A stretch of 39,740 bases of DNA from a candidate division WS1 bacterium (GTDB taxonomy: Bacteria; Armatimonadota; Zipacnadia; Zipacnadales; Zipacnadaceae), in assembly GCA_012523355.1 (NCBI GenBank), contig JAAYIR010000138.1:1-39740 (forward strand), read 5' to 3'. Below, piece by piece: positions 15,501 to 23,315 of this stretch. The notes beneath the pieces are model-generated. The model was not told the DNA's origin. It worked only from the letters and a program-made list of their open reading frames with translations, and ran no database searches. The translations under genes and the position numbers were made by a program. Numbering within the stretch: position 1 is the first letter of the stretch; every line of letters begins with the position of its first letter.

Positions 15501-17516
15501 GACCTCAAGTGGCAGCTCTTCAGCACGGGCGGCATCTTCCTCGTGGTCTTTGTTATTCTGAACCTGGTGCACCCTGCCTTCGCCCTGGTTTACGCTCCGA
15601 TCGTGATCCTGCTGGCCTTCATTATCCTCGCTCTGGGCATGCTGGTCATCAGCATCATCGTGAACAAGTTAGAGGAGGAGATGAAGACAGTTCGCTATGA
15701 ACAGACGGGCGTGCACTCTGCCGACGTGGGCCGGTTGGGAGCTTCGGCAGCCGCCTTCAGTCTGGGCGTCTCTAACATGCGGCGGCGCCAGGTGCGGACG
15801 CTGCTCACCTGTCTGACGCTCATCCTGCTAACCTTCACTGTCATGTCCTTCACCTCGGTGGTGGAAAGCGTTCGCGCCAACAAGATCCTGGTGCCGCGCA
15901 TTGCCCCCTACAACGGGGTGTTGGTGCGCGACAAGACCTGGCTGCCGATGGGCGAGCTGGCCTACAGCCAGATGCAGACCGAGTATGGCAACCAATACAG
16001 TGTGGCGGGTCGCGCCTGGTACTTCTCAAGTGATGTGGGTAAGCAGTCGTTTGTGAATCTCACGCGCGGGCTCAAGAACTACGCGGCCACCAGCATGATG
16101 GGGATGATGCCCTCGGAGGCCGACGTCAGCCGCCCGCAGGAGTATCTGGCGGAGGGCAGCCGCTGGTTCCGCGAAGGGGATCGCAATGTTATCATTCTGC
16201 CCGAGGGTGTGGCCTCTGCCCTGGGGGTTACCAGTGAGGAGATCGGACTGGCCACGGTCAATCTGTTCGGCAATGAGATGCGGGTCATCGGCATTCTCTC
16301 CACCTCACGCTACAAGAGCGTGCAAGACCTCGACGGCGAGGTCTACACGCCGGTGGACTTCCTGCTGATGCAGCAGCAGATGGCAGGCGGGGCGATGGAG
16401 GAAGGTCGCAGCCGCACTACCCGGGGCGGAGAGATGCAGTACATCCACGTGGTGCCTGACAGTGCGGTGATCGTTCCCTACCAGTTCGTCATGGACCACA
16501 ACGGCAGCCTGCGCTCAGTGGCGATCGCCACGCCCGAGGGCACCAGCGCCATGGGAGTCCTGGACTCCCTTATCACTCGCATCGAGCTCAACCTCTACGC
16601 CGGCGTGGACGGCAAGACCTACCTGTGCAGCGCCGTGGGCGCCACCAGCTTCGGTGGGATGGCAGACCTGGTCATCCCCATCCTGATCGCCGCGGCCATC
16701 GTCCTGAACACGATGCTGGGCTCGGTCTACGAACGCGTCAAGGAGATCTACATCTACAGCTCCCTGGGCCTGGCGCCCAACCACGTGGCTGCCCTGTTCA
16801 TCGCCGAGGCCAGCGTCTACGCGGTGTTGGGGGCTATCGCCGGCTATCTGGTGGGGCAGACGGCGGCCAAGATCGTGACCAGCCTGCAGTTGAGTGCGGG
16901 ACTCAACCTCAACTACTCCTCGCTCTCGGCGGTGATCACTACGGTAGTCATCATGGCCACCGTGCTGCTCTCGGTAATGTACCCGGCGCGGCGGGCCTCG
17001 GATATCGCCATGCCCGGTATTGAGCGACGCTGGTCCTTGCCCGAACCGGAGGGTGATCTGCTCAGCATGGACCTGCCCTTCACGGTTACCGGGGACCAGG
17101 CGCTGGGCGTGAACATGTACCTGCGGGAGTTCTTCACCGCGCACACCGACTACTCGCTGGGGCAGTTCTCCACCGGGGAGATAACCATGTCCTATCAAGA
17201 CTACGAGAACGGCCAGGGCTACGAGCTATCCGCGATGATCTGGCTGGCTCCGTATGACCTGGGAGTGTCTGAGCGCCTGACCATCCAGACCGTACCCACG
17301 GAGGACCCGGAGATCTTTCGCATCCAGTGCAACATCCTGCGCACCAGTGGCGATGATGCCTCCTGGAAGCGGGTCACGCGCAACTTCATCAACATCATTC
17401 GCAAGCAGTATCTGCTGTGGCGCACCTTCCCGGCGGCTCAGAAGAGCGAGTACGGCCAACAGGCGGCGGCGTTGCTGAACGGTCAGCCAGAGGCGCAGGC
17501 CTCCAAACCGGCCTAG
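12564..17516 (+). CDS. Giant FtsX-type ABC permease with M28 aminopeptidase-like, probably inactive, ectodomain
   Basis: This is a 1650-aa membrane protein. Regions in order: an N-terminal signal/TM segment (about 8-28); an M28-peptidase-like domain from about 55 with a PA-like insert (about 140-195); a helical Glu/Gln/Arg-rich insert (about 415-490); an Ig-like or carboxypeptidase-regulatory-like segment (about 650-710, DENGLFNLIGVP); membrane helices at about 955-1035; then an FtsX core (NMRRRQVRTLLT near 1070, TM about 1079-1100, an ectodomain, three TMs between about 1366 and 1480, PARRAS). A cytoplasmic C-terminal domain of about 160 residues follows. Expected M28 metal and catalytic positions look replaced: AHYDS reads AYYDS (Tyr273), GADD reads GAES (Glu288), the EE pair reads HF (320-321), and the late His is Val605. 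It therefore probably binds rather than cleaves peptides. ATG 12564 gives the signal segment; the Shine-Dalgarno is weak. Confidence 0.85.
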   Translation: MRSRMVRPGLVLISIILGTTCTWFPAIPQEEMEVQLTSDTDYARVAAQISAPQLSETVREFAALGSRVTGYPGCEQAAALVEQKFRELGLKDITVDEFPVMSPVTPPGQPPATLAVGDQVHTIYPLWPNLVRTPQTPPEGLSGPLIYAGDGHLSAFNGANPVGSLVLMDFNCQSQWLNAPVLGARAVLFAEPENTVRGEAEQKFLSIPADIPRYWVPRALADSLRGRLKVQGSMQATVHCRMRWQEVTGKNITGVIEGTDPQLKNQRIVIEAYYDSMSIVPGLAPGAESATSIASLLQIIKAFQAHPPKRTVVFLASGAHFEGLTGAKHYIWQRVRGARADGYVKYCFNVARESRQNIADLTNRLWMEKKTGGHEPPTLAEQIRGLGHLLDRVRSAASDAGRIERKTRRGLAVNDPNAGRLLVYQLPPEELERRKALLELFAERVPTIRQAAEQAEQAIRQAQQLSSASEEEQRRGLDQVRETVYALTQALDVSPDDITAWMSVDLSSHNQAFGIFYKGYFYATNEGQQWKFSDLGKKAREYAVLVGNALSVDPAQRFADGINALQGKSWQAYMSGKLALASEVATLAGIPGLSFATLNDSRPYVDTPLDVPEHMNVDNVVEQVRFLSCLLSDMVSVNDPPDLYNVSLNDYFVEARGRLVQFNPARSTFPDEPVVGGLATIRSTEKTNMGVRTEFFDETDENGLFNLIGVPNVGCLEVPSTRTLVEGFRCNVLDGSIEMAPDQGVNGAKAYPIEVPMDLALKPTTVVMFNCKPMTIFETIDKRFFDPLQQIYIYDAGLEAEPYAYGYDLPKPSRKMESTYEPVSVVYAAPGTRLRVTMAASLLGLRFLLVNPTEEKPEGVGYLVDETPAIHFSPYLVARDMWRLDEDRTEALRRYGITNNLVDEAHGAAKEQLDLAQESLNAQRYDDFITAARAAWSLESRAYPAVRSTANDVIKGIIFYLALLLPFSFFLERLLIGHPDLKWQLFSTGGIFLVVFVILNLVHPAFALVYAPIVILLAFIILALGMLVISIIVNKLEEEMKTVRYEQTGVHSADVGRLGASAAAFSLGVSNMRRRQVRTLLTCLTLILLTFTVMSFTSVVESVRANKILVPRIAPYNGVLVRDKTWLPMGELAYSQMQTEYGNQYSVAGRAWYFSSDVGKQSFVNLTRGLKNYAATSMMGMMPSEADVSRPQEYLAEGSRWFREGDRNVIILPEGVASALGVTSEEIGLATVNLFGNEMRVIGILSTSRYKSVQDLDGEVYTPVDFLLMQQQMAGGAMEEGRSRTTRGGEMQYIHVVPDSAVIVPYQFVMDHNGSLRSVAIATPEGTSAMGVLDSLITRIELNLYAGVDGKTYLCSAVGATSFGGMADLVIPILIAAAIVLNTMLGSVYERVKEIYIYSSLGLAPNHVAALFIAEASVYAVLGAIAGYLVGQTAAKIVTSLQLSAGLNLNYSSLSAVITTVVIMATVLLSVMYPARRASDIAMPGIERRWSLPEPEGDLLSMDLPFTVTGDQALGVNMYLREFFTAHTDYSLGQFSTGEITMSYQDYENGQGYELSAMIWLAPYDLGVSERLTIQTVPTEDPEIFRIQCNILRTSGDDASWKRVTRNFINIIRKQYLLWRTFPAAQKSEYGQQAAALLNGQPEAQASKPA

Positions 17517-17557
17517 CGGAACGACGGGAAGTACCGAAGTAACCATCTCATATCAGC

Positions 17558-17609
17558 GGCGGGTCTAAGCCCCGCCCCAGCGCACCGGCGCGAGGCCGGC
17601 ACCGGCAGG
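17558..17609. repeat. Two adjacent palindromic repeats before the OPT gene
   Basis: GGCGGG-N7-CCCGCC (17558-17576) is followed by CCGGC (17585-17589), GCGAG, GCCGG (17595-17599) and CACCGGCAGG. The second hairpin belongs to the CCGGC-N5-GCCGG type seen at 11533 and 12481. Neither has a T-run. Confidence 0.45.
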
Positions 17610-17626
17610 TTGTAGTTGGAGGATCC

Positions 17627-19618
17627 ATGGCATATCACGACAAGGAACTAGACCTATACCGTAGTCTGATGGATCGGCCGGAAACCTACACCGACGGGTT
17701 TGATGGGCGGTCCATTGCGGGGGCACTGTTCGTCGGCTTCGTAATGATGCCCGGCGCCATCTACCTCAGCCTGGTCGCCGGTCTTACGCTGGGGCCGGCG
17801 GCGGAGTGGACGACGATCATCCTGTTTGTGGAGATCGCGCGTCGTTCCTTCGTGCGGCTCAACCGTGCCCAGATCTATATCCTGTACTACATCGCCTCCT
17901 GTCTGACCGCCATGATTGGCGGCCAGATGCTCTCCGGCGGAGTCTTCGCGCAGGCTATCTGGAATCAGTACTTTGTCCGCTCGCAGGCCGCCAAGAATCT
18001 GGGGATCGCCGACAAGATTCCTAGCTGGGTTGTCCCCCCGGAGAACTCGCCCGCTCTTATCAATCGCACCTTTTGGAGCGAGGAATGGATCTTACCGGGT
18101 CTGCTGCTGGTGTTGGGTACGGTCCTCAGCCGGCTGAACTGGTTTGGGATGGGTTACTTGCTGTTCCGTGAGACCTCCGACTACGAGCAGTTGCCCTATC
18201 CGTTTGCCACCGTCACCGCGCAGGGAGCCACGGCGCTGGCCGAGGTGGGGAGCAAGGAGGAGTCGTGGCGCTGGCGGATCTTCAGCATCGGCGCCATGAT
18301 CGGGATCATCTTCGGCGCCATCTATATCGGCATCCCTACCATCACCAGCGTCATCATGACGCAGCCGTTTCAGCTCATCCCCATCCCCTGGGTGGATCTC
18401 ACCCGGACCACCGAGTCCTTGCTGCCGGCGGTGCCGCTGGGTTTCATGACCGACCTGGGCACCATCATCTCCGGCTTCGTGGTTCCGTACTGGGCGGTCA
18501 TCGGCAGCGCCCTGGCGGTGGTGATCATGATGTTCGTCAACCCCAGCCTGCAGCGAGCCAACGTGCTGCGCTCCTGGACGCCGGGGATGGACACGATTTC
18601 CACCCAGTTTGCGAACCAGATAGACCTGTACCTGAGCCTGAGCATCGGCGCCACCCTGGCCATCTTCCTGATTGGGCTCTATGAGGTAGTGGCCAACTAC
18701 CGGGCGGCGGTGGCCGCTCGGCGCGCCGGCAAGCCAGAGGAGCGCTCCTGGGCCCCGCCCGTGGGTCGTGGCGACTTTCCCTTGTGGGTGGCGGGGGCCA
18801 TGTTCGTGGTTTCCACTCTGGGGTACATCTGGCTCTGCAAGTGGCTCGTGCCTGGCTTCCCGGCGTGGATCGTGGCCGTGTTCGGCTTTATTGCCACGCC
18901 GCTCAACTCCTATGTCAATGCCCGTATGATCGGGCTGACCGGTCAGTACGTAAGTCTCCCGATGCTCAAAAACGCTGTGATTATCTTCAGCGGCTACAAG
19001 GGCGTAGACATCTGGTTTGCGCCTATTCCCGACTTCAATCACGGTAACCAGGCGCAGAACTTCCGCATCCTGGAGCTGACCGGCAACAAGATCATGAGCA
19101 TCGTGAAGGCTGAGTTGATCGTCTGGCCGATCACCATCTTCTGCAGCCTGCTCTTTTGGCAGTTCATCTGGCGCCTGGGGCCCATCCCCTCGGCGGCGTA
19201 TCCCTACGCCCTGAAGATGTGGAACCTGGTGGCGCTCCAGCAGGGCATCTGGTTCACGGCTTCGCTCAACCCGGAGCAAAGTCTGTTCATGAAGGCCTGG
19301 AGCTGGAACTACGCACTCTGGGGTTTGCTCGGGTCTGTCGCGGTCTACCTGCTGCTGCGGGGCTTCCGGCTGCCGATCTTGTTGATCTATGGTCTGATCC
19401 GCAGCGCCACGGGTGGAATCCTACCGCACGCCGTTTTCCCGCAGCTCTTGGGTGCGCTGGTCAGCGAGTATTACTTCATCCCGCGCTATGGCGCCCGCCG
19501 CTGGAAGCAGTACGCCATGGTGCTGTTCGCCGGCTATTCCTGCGGCACCGGGTTGGTGGGGATGGTGACCGTTGCCCTGGTGCTCATCGGAAAATCCGTC
19601 TCGCAAATGCCGTACTAG
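17627..19618 (+). CDS. OPT-family (oligopeptide/metal-chelate) transporter
   Basis: This 663-aa polytopic membrane protein has about 14-16 hydrophobic segments. After a soluble N-terminus, the first membrane region reads MPGAIYLSLVAGLTLGPAAEWTTIILFVEIARR. Together with the conserved EQLPYPFATVTAQGATAL cytosolic segment and the overall length, this matches the oligopeptide transporter (OPT/YSL) family, proton-coupled importers of peptides, siderophores or metal chelates. The call rests on remembered family patterns and is fairly secure. GGAGGATCC lies directly before ATG 17627. It is 110 bases downstream of the giant permease gene on the same strand, with a palindromic repeat pair between. If the permease ectodomain binds peptides, the two could handle related substrates; that link is speculative. 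Confidence 0.8.
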   Translation: MAYHDKELDLYRSLMDRPETYTDGFDGRSIAGALFVGFVMMPGAIYLSLVAGLTLGPAAEWTTIILFVEIARRSFVRLNRAQIYILYYIASCLTAMIGGQMLSGGVFAQAIWNQYFVRSQAAKNLGIADKIPSWVVPPENSPALINRTFWSEEWILPGLLLVLGTVLSRLNWFGMGYLLFRETSDYEQLPYPFATVTAQGATALAEVGSKEESWRWRIFSIGAMIGIIFGAIYIGIPTITSVIMTQPFQLIPIPWVDLTRTTESLLPAVPLGFMTDLGTIISGFVVPYWAVIGSALAVVIMMFVNPSLQRANVLRSWTPGMDTISTQFANQIDLYLSLSIGATLAIFLIGLYEVVANYRAAVAARRAGKPEERSWAPPVGRGDFPLWVAGAMFVVSTLGYIWLCKWLVPGFPAWIVAVFGFIATPLNSYVNARMIGLTGQYVSLPMLKNAVIIFSGYKGVDIWFAPIPDFNHGNQAQNFRILELTGNKIMSIVKAELIVWPITIFCSLLFWQFIWRLGPIPSAAYPYALKMWNLVALQQGIWFTASLNPEQSLFMKAWSWNYALWGLLGSVAVYLLLRGFRLPILLIYGLIRSATGGILPHAVFPQLLGALVSEYYFIPRYGARRWKQYAMVLFAGYSCGTGLVGMVTVALVLIGKSVSQMPY

Positions 19619-19729
19619 ACATCGCCTGAACCCCCAGAGACCGGCGCCGGAGTGCCGAGGTGGGTGGCGCGCGGGGTTACCTGCGGGCTAGGAGGGGTAT
19701 ACATAAGGGAGGGGAGGAAGGAGAAGCGG

Positions 19730-20494
19730 ATGATACGATCAATGCGCCGGCCTTCAGGCTTTACAGTCCTTGAGCTCCTGGTCGCTATCGGCATCATTGT
19801 GGTGCTGTCGGCCATCCTGCTTCCGGTGCTGGCGGCCGCCCGCAACAACGCCCGTAAGGTGGAGTGCATAAGCCACTTGCACAACATCGGACGCGCCATG
19901 GGCCTGTACATCTCCGACCACTATGGCTACTTCCCGCCGTGGTGCTCCACCCACCCGGACCCCAACGCCGCTCCCACGCCCAAGAACGCCCCGGACCCCG
20001 CCATCCGGACCTGGGACATGTGCATGAGCGACTACCTCGAGAAGTGGGAGGAGGTCATGCGCTGCCCCAACAACCCGCTTCCCCAGGCCGTGATGGGGCC
20101 GGGGTCCAGCCGCGAGTTGGCCCGTGCCTACGCCCTGGCGCGACAGACACAGCGTCCGCGGGGCGTGAATTTCTACGGCGGCTACAAAGCGTTGATCCCC
20201 AACCCCTCCGAGACCGTGATGATCTTTGAGAAGGGGGCCAATCTGCCTGGCTCCTGGGGGGACGCGCTGGGCGAGAATGTTTACCAGAGCCACAACAGCA
20301 AGGGCCAGCCTGGCTACTCGGAGCTGCCCTTCCACAGTGGTGGGAAGAACATTCTCTATGTGGACGGGAACGTGAAGTGGCACGTGGCAGACACCGGCCC
20401 CTTCGCTTGGGACCCCAAGGGGGATGGCAGCCGCAAGGGCGCCTGCGAGCTCTGGGGAGTGGCCCCCACCGGAGACTGGCCCCCGCTGCGCTAG
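19730..20494 (+). CDS. Type II secretion-like pseudopilin with H-X9-DG motif
   Basis: This 254-aa protein begins with a short basic leader and the prepilin peptidase site SGFTVLELLVAIGIIVVLS, where cleavage after Gly and N-methylation of Phe are expected. The hydrophobic N-terminal helix is followed by a globular domain. The motif HSGGKNILYVDG near the C-terminus is an exact H-X9-DG, diagnostic of the large pseudopilin-like family (DUF1559 relatives) that is expanded in Planctomycetes and Armatimonadota. AAGGAG ends 6 bases before ATG 19730, which also places the leader correctly; the frame is open upstream but without a start signal. It probably forms or decorates a pilus-like or secretion structure. 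The GspE/PilB-type ATPase at 39214 is of the matching machinery, but distant. Confidence 0.88.
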   Translation: MIRSMRRPSGFTVLELLVAIGIIVVLSAILLPVLAAARNNARKVECISHLHNIGRAMGLYISDHYGYFPPWCSTHPDPNAAPTPKNAPDPAIRTWDMCMSDYLEKWEEVMRCPNNPLPQAVMGPGSSRELARAYALARQTQRPRGVNFYGGYKALIPNPSETVMIFEKGANLPGSWGDALGENVYQSHNSKGQPGYSELPFHSGGKNILYVDGNVKWHVADTGPFAWDPKGDGSRKGACELWGVAPTGDWPPLR

Positions 20495-20581
20495 CCGCGT
20501 CGCGCAGACGGAGAAATGACATTCCAGGCATGCCCACCGGGCTTCAGACGACGGGTGGCAGGTCCTTGGCTGTGAACTGAC

Positions 20582-20992
20582 ATGTCTGACACGCTTGACT
20601 CTAACTCGCGTCCGCCGCAGGCCTGGGCCAACTACGTCCTGGGCCTGGTTGTGTTTCTACTGGGTATCGGCCTGATGCTGCTGGCCTTCTTCTGGGGATA
20701 CCACTCGCTGGAGGCCTTCGACGCGCAACTCAATCGCGTACAGGAGGTTCAGGCCGTGACCACCCCGGCCACTCCTGATCCGGGTGGCGGCAAGGCCGGG
20801 AGCGGAGATTCTTCCTCCCAGGCTGGAAAGCCTCCGGCAGAGGTAGCCCAGGCCGAGCCATCTCCAGGTCCGGGGTTGGGGACCGTGGCCGCGGCGGCGG
20901 GGGTGCGTCTGCTTACGTTGTTGGTGCTGGCGGGGATAGGGGCGATGATCGCCAGCCGTGGCGCCCAGCTAGCAAGTTCTAGCCCTCGCTGA
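20582..20992 (+). CDS. Small two-helix membrane protein, unknown function
   Basis: This 136-aa protein has two hydrophobic segments, VLGLVVFLLGIGLMLLAFFWG (about 20-41) and LLTLLVLAGIGAMIASRGA (about 110-128). They are joined by a Pro/Gly/Ser/Ala-rich loop of about 65 residues (VTTPATPDPGGGKAGSGDS). No family is recognised. The Shine-Dalgarno is poor. Its 3' end overlaps the 3' end of the convergent glycosyltransferase by 14 bases. It may be cotranscribed with the pseudopilin gene, 87 bases upstream. Confidence 0.6.
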   Translation: MSDTLDSNSRPPQAWANYVLGLVVFLLGIGLMLLAFFWGYHSLEAFDAQLNRVQEVQAVTTPATPDPGGGKAGSGDSSSQAGKPPAEVAQAEPSPGPGLGTVAAAAGVRLLTLLVLAGIGAMIASRGAQLASSSPR

Positions 20993-22106
20993 TTGCCTCA
21001 CAGAGCCGCTCCGCCACTCGCTCCAGACTATATTCCCGCCGGACCACCTCACGTGCGGTCTGCGCCATGGCACGGGACCTCTCCGGGTCTCGGAGCAGTA
21101 TCTCGAGCCTTTCCGCGAGGTCCTCGCTATCGCCCTCGCGGAACACTAGCCCTCCACCGGTCTCGCGGATCAGCAGCGGAATGTGCCCCGAGTCTGAACC
21201 CACCACCGGCACGCCGTATCCCCACGCCTCCAGCAGCACCCGCCCAAACTGCTCCTTCCAGGCCGGAGTGGTCCGGGAGGGCAGGGCCAGAACGTCCAGC
21301 GCCAGGAAATACGGCGCTACCTGGTCGTGCGGCACGTACCCGGTGAAGTGCACCTGGCCGGGGAGGTCAGCCGCGGCCCGCCGTTCAAGTTCTGCGCGCT
21401 GAGGCCCCTCACCCACCAGCAGGAGGTGGATGCTGCGTCCTCGCTCCCGCAGGAGTTGCGCTGCCGCCAGCAGGTCCAGGAGTCCTTTCTCGGGCTCTAG
21501 CCTCCCGACGTATCCCACCACCGGGGGCTACAGTCCCAGCCGCTCCGACAGGTAAGGATTCGGCTCTGCCGCCTCCGGCAGCGCAAACGGATAGGGGAAG
21601 TGGTGGATAGGACGCTGATACCCCAACTCGCGCAGCACCTCCGCGCAGGCCTCGGTGGGGACCAGCATGCGCTCCGCCTGCCCCAGGACGCGCGCCCGGA
21701 GGCCGGCAAAAGGCGGGGGATATCGCCGCAGCAGATTCTGGTTCGTGTAGACCGCCAGGCGCGTCCCCAGTTTTCGGGCCAGGCGTGTGGCTTGCCCGGC
21801 GGCCAGGGAATAGGGCTCCTCAATCACCAGCAGGACCTCTGGCCGGAATGCTCTCAGTGCGCGCTCAAGGCGCGGCCCGTACCAGTGCAGGTTGATCTGT
21901 CCCGCCAGTCTCACCGGCAGGGGCCTGACTCCCTCTCGCCCTGCTGCCTGTAGCCACTTGCCACGGGTGAGGGAGTTGCGCCAGCGCTGGGGGACGATCA
22001 GGCGCAACTCCAGCGCAGGGTGAGCAGCAGCCAGCACTCTGTATACCGCCTGGTTGATCTCCAGCACCGCCGAATGGCTGATCACTGCCAAGCGCCTCAG
22101 CGCCAT
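20979..22106 (-). pseudogene. GT4-type glycosyltransferase interrupted by an in-frame amber codon
   Basis: Two open segments in the same frame, 22106-21531 and 21527-20979, together encode a GT4 glycosyltransferase of normal length (about 375 codons). They are separated only by a TAG at 21530-21528. The first part holds the acceptor-binding Rossmann domain (LAVISHSAVLEINQAVYRV...SERLGL). The second holds the donor domain (PPVVGYVGRLEPEKG, LLLVGEGPQRAELE, LLEAWGYGVPVVGSDSGHIP, GLVFREGDSEDLAERL). Nothing else is damaged, so this is a recent nonsense mutation, a base error or amber readthrough. No ribosome binding site for a restart is seen. The start ATG directly abuts the TGA of the upstream GT4 gene, so it is the last gene of the glycan string. 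Confidence 0.85.
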
Positions 22107-23315
22107 TCAGGAGGCCCTCCCCGCGCGGCTTGCTGTCTTCTCTAGGAAGAACTGCTCTATAGCTTGCGCCTGTTGGTCCCACCCCAGCGGGAGCACCGCC
22201 TCACGCGCTTGAGCCCCCATCTGTTCCCTGAGCGTTGGGTTTGCGGCCAGACGGTCCAGTCGCTCCGCCATCTCCGCCGGATCCCGCCCCACCAGGAAAG
22301 CGCTCTCCCCGTCCCGAAAGTAGTTGTCCGCCGGGTTCAGCAGGGAGGAGATCACCAGTGGCAGGCCGCTGGCGGCGGCCTCGGTGACGGCCAACAACAT
22401 CCAGCCCCCGATTGGCCAGGGCAAGGCGAACACATCCGCCGCCGCCAGGTAGCGCTCAACGTGCTCGCGCCGTCCCAGGAAGCACACCCGATCGCGCACG
22501 CCGGCCTCCTCAGCAATTCGCCCCAACAGGCGCTCATCCCCTTGCCCCAGGACCAGAAGCCGCGCCGGATGCTGCATCTTCCCCAGGGCCTGGATCGTTT
22601 GCGTCAGGCCCTTCTCCAGCCACAAGCCCCCCACAAATATCAGGACTACCTCTTCCTCACTCAGCCCTAGCTCCTGCCGCATCGCGGAGCGCCACGCGGT
22701 CCGGTTGCGGGGATGGAAAACCTCCGTGTCCACACCATTGTACGTTACCAGGATCTGCTCCAGAGGCACGCCATACTCCTCGGAGAGCATGCGGGCCAGG
22801 GGCGGGAAGACGGCAATCAGGCGGCCTGGGCAACGGCGGATGGCCCGGCGCTCCATGGCCACCGCCCAGCGGTTACGCAGTCTTAGCCAGCGCTCCCGAA
22901 GCGGCCCGACCTTACCCGGCGCCTGGGTGGCTTCCACCCGCCGCCGCGCGTGACAGGTGTGAGCCAGGACGAAGTTCTGAACCAGGCAGTTGCCCCCCTG
23001 GGAGAGCACCACGTCATAACGCCGGGGCCGCAGCGCCCAGCGGCTGGCGGGTAGCATCCACAGACTCTGAAACGCATGCCTGCGCAGAGGCAACCACAGG
23101 CGTCTGATGGTAAGGGGTTCATCGTCCAGGCCTTCGGCGGTGAAGCAGAAGATCACCACCTCATGCCGCTGGGCCCAGCGCCGGCACAACTCGGCCACCA
23201 CGCGTTCCTGCCCGCCGCGTTGGTTGAGGTCCTCGATCACCACCGCGATGCGGAGACCGCGGGGGGGCGGGTCGCCGGGGAACGCAGCCTTGTCCTGCGC
23301 GTCCTCAGAGACCAT
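22107..23315 (-). CDS. GT4 family glycosyltransferase
   Basis: This is a 402-aa cytoplasmic or membrane-associated transferase that probably adds a sugar to a lipid-linked glycan. The N-terminal domain starts LRIAVVIEDLNQRGGQERVV, the glycine-rich acceptor loop of GT4 enzymes. The C-terminal donor domain has VVLIFVGGLWLEKGL, LLVLGQGDERLLGRI, RVCFLGRREHVERYLAAADV and VTEAAASGLPLVIS, with the conserved Glu that contacts the nucleotide sugar. ATG 23315 is preceded by GGAGG at 7 bases; the frame is open further upstream into the preceding gene. It overlaps the O-antigen ligase-like gene by 11 bases and abuts the next GT4 gene, indicating translational coupling. Confidence 0.9.
   Translation of the reverse strand: MVSEDAQDKAAFPGDPPPRGLRIAVVIEDLNQRGGQERVVAELCRRWAQRHEVVIFCFTAEGLDDEPLTIRRLWLPLRRHAFQSLWMLPASRWALRPRRYDVVLSQGGNCLVQNFVLAHTCHARRRVEATQAPGKVGPLRERWLRLRNRWAVAMERRAIRRCPGRLIAVFPPLARMLSEEYGVPLEQILVTYNGVDTEVFHPRNRTAWRSAMRQELGLSEEEVVLIFVGGLWLEKGLTQTIQALGKMQHPARLLVLGQGDERLLGRIAEEAGVRDRVCFLGRREHVERYLAAADVFALPWPIGGWMLLAVTEAAASGLPLVISSLLNPADNYFRDGESAFLVGRDPAEMAERLDRLAANPTLREQMGAQAREAVLPLGWDQQAQAIEQFFLEKTASRAGRAS

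Noticed and set aside
18092-19279. Antisense open frame opposite the OPT transporter
   Set aside because: The translation is His/Asp/Arg-rich without hydrophobic cores, typical of the reverse complement of membrane-protein codons.
21528-21530. Recoding of TAG as a sense codon in this genome
   Set aside because: Several intact genes in the window, such as those ending at 6233 and 17516, stop at TAG.
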